Shown: positions 1 through 10,339 of the stretch, in pieces
How positions within the stretch are numbered: the stretch's first letter is position 1
Layout: the number at the start of each line of letters is the position of its first letter
NCBI GenBank assembly: GCA_006384855.1
Contig: VCJN01003112.1
Coordinates: 1 to 64,000, forward strand
DNA from: Tetraselmis striata
Lineage: Eukaryota; Chlorophyta; Chlorodendrophyceae; Chlorodendrales; Chlorodendraceae
Direction of reading: 5' to 3'
DNA: 64,000 nt
Translations under genes and position numbers: made by a program
Notes under the pieces: generated by a model
Told to the model about the DNA's origin: nothing
Database searches by the model: none
What the model saw: only the letters and a program-made list of their open reading frames with translations

Positions 1-520
1 GCTCATCCCTGGGTACGGTGTTGCCGAGAGGCACTGCCTGCTGGAACAAGTCATCCACCTCCCGCCGTACTGCGATACCTAGGTCGCGAACACAGTGATC
101 GCGGAAGGCATCTGCGATAGCGTCGTGCTGTACACGCCAGTGAGCGTCTCCAGGCGCCGGGAGGTTCATGAGCGCGTCGCCGTATAGATCAACAATGACA
201 GGGTTGTGCTCTGTCGAGGGCAGAATGATCTGGCACCCAACCACCGGGGCCAAGCACGGGCTAGGCAGAAAGAAGTACCCGGCAGCGACCTCCCGCAGCT
301 CATGCGGAGTCATGGCTGTCCGCGCGGTGGGGATGGCCACTGTCCACATGCCTGACGCCGCGTCGAGCTGGTTGAACAAGATCCGTTCCCTACATGTGGC
401 GGGGAGAGCGCACACCTCATTTCGAAGCCGAGAGTTGTTGGCCTGGTCTAGAAATGCCGTCAGCTCCTTTTGCGAGCCCGACGCAGCCTCCACTTCCCGC
501 TCCACGGTACTGGTAGGGGG
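1..520 (-). CDS. Retroelement-type polyprotein C-terminal region, partial
   Basis: The minus strand is open without a stop from about position 520 to the window edge, roughly 170 codons, so the 3' end lies outside. The reading has protein-like composition. Landmarks in order are a segment with 'AIPTARTAMTPHEL', a 'VDLYGDAL' segment, and 'WRVQHDAIADAFRDH' followed by 'GIAVRREVDDLF'. Arrangements of this kind (D-x-YGDxL, then RHDxI and a basic stretch before REV) are familiar to me from the region downstream of reverse transcriptase in algal and oomycete retroelements; that match is from memory and unverified. No reverse transcriptase core lies inside the window. An alternative is an unknown host gene. 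The long open frame itself is certain; the family is not. Confidence 0.45.
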
Positions 521-1017
521 TACGGTACTGGTAAAGTGTGTAGTTCTCAAATTTTCCCCATTTAATTATCTGAATATATGATCCTCATATTCGTCGTCAT
601 CGCCCTCAGCAGACCGACTGGTGTCAGTCGCAAAACAGCCAGTGCTGTTAAAATTAACCCAGCGCAGAAGCAGCAAACAGTGGCGGCTAAGGATCCTTAC
701 TGTTTTTACCATGATGAAACCAACACAAGCCGCTGGTGAAAAACGGCCCATACCATACGCGTATGGTAAGGATTACCTACCGGTACGAATGACAAATTGT
801 ATGAATGTATGTATTCACATTTATACAGGTACTGACGAGGGACATCGTCAGCATGGCAGCGAGTACCAGGGGCCGCCGCGGGGGGGGGGGGGGGGGGGGG
901 GGGCAAGACTGATTATGGGGAATATTTCCAAGTCGGCATTCAGTACATTGCGCAGCACCGGGAATCGCCCCGTGATGGTTAGTCTACTCTACAGAAAAGC
1001 TAGTAGCTATATATTTA

Positions 1018-1110
1018 CACGATCTAGCCGCAGGAGGCGATATCAGGAAATCACCATAAAAGGACAATCGGAAAGATCCGCTACAGCAACAGCGAGGTGG
1101 AAGCAGTAGT
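1018..1110 (-). repeat. Repeat family C, 3' tip
   Basis: This segment matches one near 38262-38345 closely (conserved GGCGATATC, then AAATCACCA). It is the reverse complement of the end of the family C copies at 15140-15440 and 37545-37830. It is a short truncated copy lying opposite to those. Confidence 0.6.
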
Positions 1111-1412
1111 AGGAGAAGTTGCAGAATGGGCACGAGCCCACTACCACTAGGTGGTGTAAGCACGCACACTGCACAATCATCGACCTTGGTGGCCGCAGTC
1201 ATGAAGCGCGCCGCCAATCTCACCCACCCACCCGCTGAAGTTGTCCTCGACCCCTCAACTTGTGAGACCGGAACTCATTGTTGCAAATGTGGCCATGAAA
1301 GCTAGATGATAAAAGCGAAATCGAAGAACCCTAGCTATCGGACTGCGGCCAAACCCCAAGACCATTTTTTGTGGAGTGCAACCACTTAACATAGGCTATA
1401 TCATTGGCGAGG

Positions 1413-1467
1413 ATGTCTTCATCATGTGCGTGACAATCATGTGTCTTCACGCACATGATGAAGACAT
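1413..1467. repeat. Perfect 21-bp inverted repeat (hairpin)
   Basis: The left arm at 1413-1433 is the exact reverse complement of the right arm at 1447-1467, separated by a 13-base loop. It lies in a stretch with no gene. The arms are not low-complexity sequence. It could be the tip of a foldback element, a small-RNA precursor or a transposon end-to-end junction; nothing in the sequence decides. Confidence 0.85.
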
Positions 1468-3189
1468 GATTGCACAGACGAGATAGACTACTCGTCTTTG
1501 AAGGGTGCTGACCATGATCTCTGATTTTATGTGCGCACCTGGTCGGGTGGCGCCGCTTATGTAGTGTTTTGAGAGGGCTCGTTGCCCTCGCCCGAATCGT
1601 GTAGTTGCAGCAACGTTTGATGCGGTCGCAATGGGAGGCGTTTGCGCGGCTTGTCCCGGCGCGTCTCCGGCGCCTCCTACTACTGCAACTTCGTCGTCAC
1701 AAGGGCCACGACAACCCGCAGGTGCCCGCCGGGGGGCAGCTCTACCACCTGGCGTAGCTGGCGTTTCGTGGTGGTCGTAACTACTCTTGTCCGACTCCGG
1801 GTTTGGAACCTCGGCGGCCGTCGCTGGTGCAGCGGCGGCCGCCTCGTCGTATCCCTCGCCCCGGCATCATTGGCATCGTTACGGGGCGGCATTGGCTACA
1901 AGGGCCTCTACGCCGGCCAACCCGTTCCCGACGTTACGACATCTCATATGTGACAACATGAGCTGTCCGCCGGGGGACAGCTCCGCCATCTAACGCGACT
2001 TGTGCGTTTCGTCGCGTATTCAGAAGCCCGCGACTTGTAAGGTGGTCGGCAGCCGTCGCCGGTGCAGCAACGGCGGCCGCCTCACCGCACTCCACGACGC
2101 AAGACCCGCGGCGACAGCTTACCGAGTCGGCGGGTCTTCTGCGACGTCGCCGACAACCGACCCTGAGACACCTAACACCCGGTACGATACGACCACACTG
2201 GGTCCCACGTTCTCGCGCCCCTAGCTAGGCGTCGTACGTTTCACCCGCCGCCCTTCACGCGAGGCGGCGAGACGGCCACCGCTGGTGAGGGCAACGGGCT
2301 TTCACCGTTGTCATCGCGCGTGCTGGTTGCGTGTCCACCCCTCGTATACCATGCATCGCTCTTACATGTGCAATTGCCATCGCGTCGCGTGCAGCATGCC
2401 AATATATTCACATGGTTGTACGCGGCGCGCTCGCGCGCCCGTGCACGCAGCTGTACTCGTCATGTTGGTGCTTGTGCCGCTACTCTGCTCGGCACTCATC
2501 GCCAACTTTGCCGCTTCTACTGGCATGCAATTCCGGCTCGTGCCGCACGCCACTACGGCGCGTTGCAAATAATATAGGGCACCGTCGGGAGACGGCGCCT
2601 TAATTCCGCGACACGTCCGGCCTTTGTCGCGCCGGCGTTCGCGCCGTCAACATCTCCCGACCGCGTATATTGTATATTATGCGCCTGCGCCTCGAGCGGG
2701 GTTCCTAACCTCTCTGCGCGAGACCCCTTCTAAAACTTGACATCTAACTTCCGCCTTCGGCTAGAAACTTCGCCCACGCTCGCAGTAGTCATGAACGAAC
2801 CGCGTGTAAACTGGCAAAACCATACTCGATTGCATGTTGAAATGTTCTAAACGTGTTTATGGGGGTTAACAATTTGACTTCCTATTGCAACCCGTACGGT
2901 ACGTTGGTGGTTTCAGCCGGTTAGGTTTCCGGTACCATCGGGTTTCAGTACGGGCAAACCCACCGCCCGCAAGCCCTGCGCTACCGGCCGGGGAGGTGCT
3001 TAGGACAGCCACCAGCAGCTTGTCTGCCATCTTCCAGCTCGCTCCTATTTTTGCAAACCAGACTCGATTGCATGTTGAAACTGGTGTGAATTACAAAAGG
3101 TCAGCAAGAAATGCACTACCGCCGCTGAAAGCAGCGCTACGAGTACCGATACCAGTGGGCGGCATGTCCTCGGTATTCTTAGAACACGT

Positions 3190-3447
3190 TTTACACATCA
3201 CGAAGTAAAGTAAAGTTCGCCCCGGGACATCGGCCGAAGCCGCCCCAGCACTTGACCTCTTGCGCCAACTGCAGTCGTAGGTCTGGCATAGCCCGTAGAC
3301 CATTACCTCATTCGAACCCCGAAGGGCTAATGCATCAACCGCGGAAACCCAGGACACGCCGGGACAATATTGCTGAAAATACATCGGCCAGGAATCGAAC
3401 CCGGTACCTCTCGCGTACGAGACGACCGCTCAACCGAGCGGACAAGG
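3190..3447 (-). mobile_element. tRNA-derived SINE, copy 1
   Basis: On the minus strand the element begins at the right with a tRNA-like head. An A-box-like stretch is followed by an exact B box, GGTTCGATTCC, at 3391-3401, as needed for RNA polymerase III. It then runs through a conserved body to a tail of repeated TTTAC at the left end. The same head, body and tail recur at 37135-37410, 38069-38230 and 38495-38745, with partial plus-strand copies near 38868 and 39900. Dispersed copies, a pol III promoter and a simple-repeat tail make a SINE the best reading. The anticodon arm is too degenerate to name the parent tRNA. Confidence 0.8.
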
Positions 3448-3449
3448 GA

Positions 3450-4930
3450 TGTACCTTGTTCCACAGCACCATCATGGTCATCGTCATCGGTGGTAAGTTT
3501 CCGTACGGGTACCGTATACTGCCGATGACGCGATGACGCGCTACGGACATGTCAAACGCGAACAAGCCATAAATTTGTGACGTCATGTGACATAACAATC
3601 GTCATCGCGTCATCTTGTCACCGCGTGGTGGAGGCGGGACCATGCGCACGGTTCGGACGGCATGCGCACCACGTACGTACGTGATGCACAACCACCCATT
3701 TCAAATTCTAGCGCAACTCAACACCAACTAACTCCACGACCAATTACTCTCAGCACATCGCAAGTACCGCACTGGCGCGCGTTGTGGCGTTGTGCGACCG
3801 CGCCGCTAGCGTTGGATATGGCCCCGTGTGGCGGTAGGTCAACGCCCCATGGTCGGGGTGTTGCAAGGGTAGAGGCAACTAGTAGCGCAACACGGGAACA
3901 TTATCGGTAGCTACGTCGGAGCGAGGGGCTCACAACGAGAGCACTCCGGAGGGGGGATGAGAGGTCCGGTGGCGGCTCTATGCTTCTGCGTCAATGCGCT
4001 ATACAAGAGGTTTTGGGGAGCTGTGTTTTTCACCAAGGGTTGGGAGGAAGCGGAGGCATATCATCGGCTGTCGCTCCTAAAAGCCCGCCATGGCGTCCAG
4101 GAGCGACAGCCGGGTTGGTCACTTAGTGAAAATATGTTGTCTCCGTTGCATGTTGGAACTCAATAATCCGGGCAGGTGGGCGGGTGGGTCGTGCCCCGTG
4201 CGATAGCGGGTGGGCACGGCAGTGCCGTGGCGTGGGCGGCGTAGGACGAGATCTCGCCGGATGCCCCGCAAGGCCCGGTGACGCGGTGACCGTCTTGTTT
4301 CTAACAATTTTCCCGTCATCGCAGAAGAAATAGATTTCACGTACTATGTCCACGTACCACCGATGACGATGATGAAGACGGTATCGCGCCATGTATTGAA
4401 TGTCCCTTAGCGCTATAAGTGGAGTGCGCGCGTGGCCCGGACTCTGAACCGGGCGCGCATCCCTCATCGTCCATCCACTTGTCTACCGGACCACCTCGTA
4501 ACTAGCATGTAATACCCTACATTTACCCCGTAATCTTGCTAGTATTATGACACTCGTCTCGTAATAAACTCCATTGGGCACATATCACACGTCATCACGA
4601 CGCTATATCCGCGGTAGACTAGTGTGCTTTTGGCTCTAGAAGCCCGGCAATCTCGCGGCATGATGTTGTATATCGCCGAGCGATAACGCGATAGCGCGCG
4701 GCAACTGGCGAGATTGTGGGCGCAGTGGGCGGGCGGAAAAAAACATTTACATCCGGTTTCGGCCATGACAGCCTCAAGTCGTGCCACGGCGGCGGGCCCG
4801 CTCGCGGGTGGCGGCAGCGGCTACCTCCATGGCGGTGTGGCAGCCGGCCCGCGACCCGAACGGCCCACTGCTCGCCTTGGCTCCAGCACCGCCCCGGCCC
4901 CGGGGCGGCACTCCAGCCCCCGGCTTGGCG
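3450..4930. other. No gene recognised
   Basis: GC-rich sequence with several short overlapping open frames and no splice-supported or family-like coding signal. I see no repeat shared with the rest of the window. Confidence 0.4.
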
Positions 4931-4932
4931 GG

Positions 4933-6579
4933 CTACTTGGCCTTCTTGGCCGGGGGCTTTGGGCTACCTCCCTCTTCGACGTTGTCGCCGGGGAAGGCAT
5001 GTGTGGCGGCCCGGTTCTTGACCGCGTTGGTGTTTTGCTTGATTATGCCGCCCACCTTCTTATGATGATGCTTCAGCACGCCCATCAAGCCGCCGTGGAG
5101 CTCTGGCGACGCGGCGGTGCCCGCCATCGGCAGCACGACCCGCCTTACCGCGGCCGGACATGTCGAAGCCGATCGACGAGCGCTGAACACTCGATACGAT
5201 ATATAGGCTTACCGCCAAACGTAGGGATTGAGCGGGGGTCTGACACAACAACTGCGAAGTTGGTATGCGTGTTGATTGTTTGTCGCTGCGGTGGCTGTGT
5301 TATCGAACAAGTGCGAAAACAAGGAACGCGACTCACCTGCGGCTTCCGAGTGCGGCGTCACTTCGCAGACCGACTCGCCCTTGAACACCACGTTAGAATA
5401 GGGGGGGGGGGGGGGGGGGGGGGGCATGCCGGCTTGGTTGTACACTTCCCGAGCTCGCTTTGCTCCCATGCCTTTGCAAGGTCGTCGAGGGCCTTCGCGA
5501 GTCGGTCCTCGCTCGGCAATGGTCGAGTTTTCCTACCTTGGGCGTCCTTGCCCAAATCCCGGAGGTAGTACCGAGCGAGGTAGTTCCTCACGTTCCCCTG
5601 CTAACTAGATAGCACAAAAAGGTGCACCGTCAGCAACCCACAAGGATGGTCGCAGTGGGGTTGGGAGGAAGGGGGAGGGGGTGTACTCTCTGAACGCGGC
5701 AATGATGGTCTCCTTGGCGTAGCAATGGTTTTCGGTTGTGTAGCCGGCACGGAAGTTGAAGGTAGCGTAGCATATCGGCTCGGTGTACGGGGGCGCGGCG
5801 ATGGAAAACCTCGGCGTCTTCTTCAAAGGGGAAGGGATACCCGTAGTCTCAGTGTCACGGGCAACATGTGTCAAAGGCAGTCGGCAGCAACGCCTTGTCC
5901 TCAGCTGCGGGAGCAATATCAAAAACGCAACACGGGGCGGTCAATGCCTGTGAAATTTAAATCCTCTATGCAGTCATGTCAGCCACCCGCCGACTCACTG
6001 TACCTTTCAGCTGAAACATCGCCCCCCCCCCCCCCCCCCCCGCTCGTGAGAAGACGGAGGGGTCCTTAACGCCAGTGCCCATGTCAGATCCCGCGGGGGA
6101 GAAGAGGGGGGCGCCGCGTTGGGTGCTGGGTTCAAGATCTAGACACGCAACGCGTCGGGTACGGACGAGGTAAAATACAGCGAGACGACATCATCATTGG
6201 ACACTTGAGAACCTGCGGCACGCAGGTTATCCTTCCCGGCTTCGTCGTATTGCTTCCGCTCAGCGCAATTGTCCAATACGTGCCCGACAGCATAGCCGAA
6301 AGCATCGCGGCCCTGGGGTTGCGCTGGGTGAACGCGGATATCGCGGACGGTCGCCTGACCCGGGAACAATGATTGCCGCACGCCCGCATGGATGCGTTCC
6401 TTGCTGCACATATCACCGAGTGGTATGGTCAGGCCTTGGGGCCTCAAAGCTTTGCCCAAGGGGATACATGGAAGTAGCTTGGCATGCTTGGCCATGATGG
6501 AATACGGGTCCACCGATTCAATGATGGACCCTCTGATGAGCGTTAGTGAGAGCGTTATAAAAAGGGTCCACCGATTCAA
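4933..6579 (-). pseudogene. Decayed multi-exon coding region, unrecognised
   Basis: Several protein-like minus-strand stretches follow one another: 6579-6139 (147 codons), 5922-5640, 5597-5446, 5395-5337, 5251-5149 and 5102-4933. Some joins behave like real introns. The exon ending at 5337 has donor GTGAGT and leaves one base. The next exon begins at 5251 after CAG and supplies two bases, so the frame is kept. The 5446 end has a GTGTAC donor, and the intron after it holds a 24-base C run (sense). Near 5149 the frame is lost by one base, and 6139 ends in an in-frame TAG, so the gene looks broken or the assembly has errors. The last exon ends in a Lys/Pro-rich tail. I do not recognise the family; a transposon protein and a host gene are both possible. 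Confidence 0.4.
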
Positions 6580-7859
6580 GAAGGAATCAAATAGCTTTGT
6601 TTCCTTATCGGCGGTCGGCAGGTATCTTCATGTTTGGCCGATGACACACGATAAGACTCATGTGACTAAATTTCAGCTTACTGAACATCGCGGGAAAGCA
6701 TCACCCTTACGGGGCGCACGGACGGCTCTCATCGCGTTAGCAGTATATTTGAAAGCACATATAGCCCGTCACCGCGCGGCGGTGCGGGAGCGTCGGAAGG
6801 TCATCCGTGTGCCCCACCTGCAGCATGACTCGGGAGCGAGATCTCGACCAGGCGGGCGCATTGGCACGCTAGCCGCCCAAAACCGGCCTACGGGCATGAA
6901 CAAGGGGCATACCCGTGGCAGCTCGTGACTCGGCCATATGCCATGCGTTCACCATAGTTGTGAGCGGGGCGCAGATGGCGCCCGGAATGGCGCGGCCGCC
7001 GTATTGCTTCCCACACCACGACCCCCGCCCGAGCTACGACTATTCCCGCCCATACGGCCGCCCATGGCTCGCTCGACGCGTGAGATGCCTACCGGCAATG
7101 CAGATGGTGGGACACAATGCGGGAACCATGTGGCGTCAACTTGGCGTGTTGTCCACCCCGCTCGTCGCTTTGCTTCGGCACCGCTAGACAATACGGGAGG
7201 CTGATGGTCAAAAGCGAGAAGAAACCCCGTTGTGGGCAGCACATACCCCGTAGACGGCTAAATGACTATCGAAGATGATATCCGCGAAATATAAATTGAA
7301 ATTAAAATTTAAATTGATTACAACTTCTAGTATGATGCATCAACTCGCAAGACCGAGTTGTTCCTAGGACATGCTATCTCAACCCACAGTGGGGAACATG
7401 AAGTGTTATCAAAGCTCAAGCTATCGGCCATCCTCCTATGCTTCCTGCTAGCCCCTCCTCCGTCCAGTGGGCTATAGCTAAGACAGCAGCGCCGCCATGC
7501 TGTCCCTACCTAAGTCAGACCCGTCCCATCGAGAGCTCAACAGGCACGCTAAGGCAGCCAGAGGCATCCCGCCTGCTAGTGAGGTGTGATGGGGGAGGGG
7601 AGCTAAATAACCGGTAAAGCTGCACGGTGCTCAATATTTATGTACCGCTGAGCCGGCTAGCTTGGTGGGGTGGGGGCTACAATGCCCTCTATCTCTAATA
7701 TTTTTGGCACATACAATATCCTACGTTTAATGGCATGATGACTTCGTCTCGTGCATGTACCAAGCCCGCGGAGGGGGGGGGGGGGGGGGGCTCTGCCTGG
7801 GGTCGGCGTCCTGGCTCTGACTCATGCTTGCCTACAACGCGGCGGACCAGCAAGGCACC
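6580..7859. other. No gene recognised
   Basis: A 16-base direct repeat (GGGTCCACCGATTCAA) occurs at about 6507 and 6564, just left of this stretch. The rest has only short overlapping frames. An AT-rich patch lies around 7280-7330, and an 18-base G run at 7773-7790 sits just upstream of the importin-like exon. Confidence 0.4.
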
Positions 7860-8090
7860 ATGGCGCGGGCTGTGGACATATCCTCGCTGCTGGCGAGCAC
7901 GCAGAACGCGGACGCTGCGGTGCGCACCCAGGTTGAGCATGCGCTGGCGGAGTTCAGCCGCACTAACGTGCCGGGCTTCCTGCTCAGCCTGTCCACGGAG
8001 CTGGCCAACGCGGAGAAAGCACCGGACTCGCGCAAGATGGCGGGTATCATCCTCAAAAACCAACTGGATGCGAAGGATGAGGCCAAGCGG
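7860..8090 (+). CDS. Importin subunit beta-1, first exon only
   Basis: This 77-codon exon matches the N terminus of plant-type importin beta (KPNB1 family), the nuclear import carrier that binds importin alpha and Ran. The diagnostic run is 'GFLLSLSTELANAEK' followed by 'DSRKMAGIILKNQLDAKD', the first HEAT repeats and the start of the Ran-binding region. The ATG at 7860 is chosen because homology begins there; an upstream in-frame ATG at 7824 adds residues unlike the family. The exon ends in phase 0 at a GTGCGG donor (8091). The full protein is about 870 residues, yet I find no second exon downstream. The next legible sequence is the probable transposon at 8913-13261. It is therefore an isolated exon: a truncated duplicate, or a gene split by a very long intron running out of the window. 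Confidence 0.75.
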
Positions 8091-8912
8091 GTGCGGGCGA
8101 TACACTGTCTGTAATATACTTGCGGGGAAAAGTGATGGTAAATTCGAAATCATGCATTCTGGGCGTATCGGCTAAAAACGTCCGTAGTTCTTGGGTTGAG
8201 GCGTTGATAGTCGCGGGCGTGCGTCCGGCTTGGGGTTGGGTGTCTTGCCGGCGGAGAGTATCCGCAGACGGCCCACCTGCGGCTGCAAGAGGGTCGTCCG
8301 GCGTGGGGGGCGATGGGGCCGGTGAGCCTCTGCCGCGAGCTGGACCAGGCGGGACGCCTGGGCTGGCGTGCAGGTTGTGGAGGTATGCTCAAGTGGGGCG
8401 GTGGCCTCCGAGGCCTCTCCTGTCACAGCACATTTCCGCTATAGTACGCGCGCGGGGGACACGAGTGTAAAAAGCCGCGTCAGCGAGACGCCCCGCCCAA
8501 CCGCCTCACCCATTGCAGGGCCATCCTGGTCCGGCCCACCGTGCGCACCAGCTACCCGCTCTCGACCAGCGCCCTTCCAGGGTAGTGCACCCATAGCGTT
8601 GACCGACTTGTAGGTGGGAGCATAGGCGCCGAGGGCGCCCCATCTGCCTGCGAGACCGGCACCTCCAGGTGGGCTTGGGTTGGGTGTGGCTCGCAACCAC
8701 CCACTCACTCACCCACTCGCTGCCACGGGGATGAACACGCCTCCATCGCCATCCCCGTTCGCGTGGCCGTTTTTCGCCCATCGTGTTCCTTAGGACCAGC
8801 TGCATGAACGCACACGGGGGTTTGTCGAGTTTTTCCCTGTCAAAGAAGTTACAAGCGTTCTCCTCACTGCCCCTCTGCTGCACATGTGCCGCCCGTCACA
8901 TAGGGAGGGCTA

Positions 8913-10273
8913 ATGGCGGCCGTAAATCGGCGGAGCCGCGTCCTAGAGGGCGAGTGCCTAGAGTGCGTGGTGGAGTGCTTCGAGGAGGCATACGCCTCGG
9001 AGCCGCAGCGCTACAAGAACACCGCCTGCACATCCTGCTTCGGCCCTCTCCTGGCCCCGGTGGCGGTCGTGTAGCGGGCAACGTGGGAGGCGCAGTTCCC
9101 ATTGGCCGCGTGGAATGAGCTCGCCGGGACTGGCGGCTCTCGAATGCCGCCAAGTCCTTCAAGCTTTGCGGCTTCCCCTCGGCGCTGCTTGCCAGTTGGG
9201 TCAACGACATCGTCAAGAAGTGTCGGGAGCCGAGCCTGGAGGCGTGGGACCGGGGGTATTCCTCGGTCAAGTACTGCGAGCGCGGCGACAGCGAGAAGCC
9301 CGGAGTCGGCCGCCTCGTGCGTGGCTACGTCATCCTCACAATGCGCGCGATGGAGCTCATGTTTGGGCTGCACAACGTGCGGCAAGGCGGGAAGGACGTC
9401 GGCTACGGCAACATCAGGCGGCGGAAGAACTCACTAAAGCTCGCCGTCCCCCCCGCCACGCTCGTGGAGACGGTGGAGCGGTAGCCCAACGGAGCTGTCA
9501 CGACCGAGTTGGTCGTCACCTTTAGCACAGCCAAGGCGTCAGTGACATCCGACCCTCCCAGCTCGTGCCGGCCCAAGATGTCGAGCGCCCACCCCGTGGA
9601 TACCTCGCCCGTTGCTGTGCCAGACGATGAGGACCCCATCCAACAGGCGAAGTTGACCAGGTATCCCCACATCCCCCCATGGGCGTGTGACCAGCGCGAG
9701 TATGTGCAGTACAAGTTCCAGCAGTCGGTGCTGGAGGAGCCGGAGATATACAGGGATAAGCTGCAATTGCCAGACGTGGAGCAGCTCGTCCAGCATGCTG
9801 GCACGTGGGGCTTTCGTAAGCCCGCCCTGAGGCCAGGTTGGGGTCACCAAGGGCACATTAACTACTATCTAGTCACTGCCAGGAGGTATCAGCACCCGGC
9901 GCTGACGAAGGCTGTGGCCGGCTTCGTCACATACGGGGATCATGCGGCGTGGCTGGAGAAGCAAGCTAAGGCTCGTGCTAAGTGGGAAGCGCAACAAGAG
10001 AGGAAGGCGTTGGAGGAGGACTACCTTGCCAAGCGCAATGAGCGTCTTCGGATGCTCGTTGTGCCAGGTGGGCGTCAGAGGCTGGCTGCCAACGGCAACT
10101 ATTCCCCCAGCCGCGATCCCATGTTTAATGGGCAGGATAAGGCAGCTGGCGGTAAATATGCCATGGACCTGTCTGAGGTGCCGCCACCAGCTAGGGGGGT
10201 GTATGATTATGATGCATGGGTGACAGATTTTCTGGGGCAGTTCAGGAAGCCGGGGAAAAGGCGGCGTCGCTGA
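8913..10273 (+). pseudogene. Unrecognised ORF with two internal stops, convergent with transposase
   Basis: A protein-like reading runs from the ATG at 8913 to the stop after 10273, about 450 codons, broken by TAG at 9072, a one-frame shift near 9118 and TAG at 9482. The piece before 9072 (53 codons) has a Cys-rich start ('ECLECVVECFEEAY'). The middle piece, 9119-9481, has 'FKLCGFPSALLASWVNDIV'. After 9482 the same frame continues and stays open to 10273. That part is acidic at first, then rich in Lys/Arg/Glu, and ends in a run of arginines like a nuclear localisation signal. The stop at 10273 is only 67 bases from the stop of the facing transposase-like gene, a tail-to-tail layout typical of two-gene DNA transposons. 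I do not recognise a family. It could be an accessory DNA-binding protein of the element. Confidence 0.5.
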
Positions 10274-10339
10274 TAGTCACCAACATGCATAGACGGCATT
10301 GCGGGAGGATGCCAGCATGTTTGTAATTACATTTCCAAC

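Larger units (their letters stand above)
521..3189. other. No gene recognised; hairpin, poly-G and repeat fragments
   Basis: Apart from a 24-base G run (880-903), a repeat-C fragment near 1018-1110 and the hairpin listed separately, I see no coding region. Open frames here are short, overlap on several strands and have no protein-like run. Between about 1716 and 2210 two GC-rich segments resemble each other at an offset of about 240 bases (for example around 1722 and 1966, and 1819 and 2055), suggesting an old degenerate tandem duplication. Confidence 0.4.

Noticed and set aside
3384-3448. A functional tRNA gene
   Set aside because: The A and B boxes are good, but the anticodon and acceptor stems do not pair well, and the unit recurs with a common 3' body and tail, which fits a SINE.
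5060-5251. Minus-strand 'MSGRGK' start, like histone H2A
   Set aside because: Only six residues match; what follows is unlike any histone. The bases are better explained as the end of an exon and a GTAAGG donor of the decayed gene at 4933-6579.
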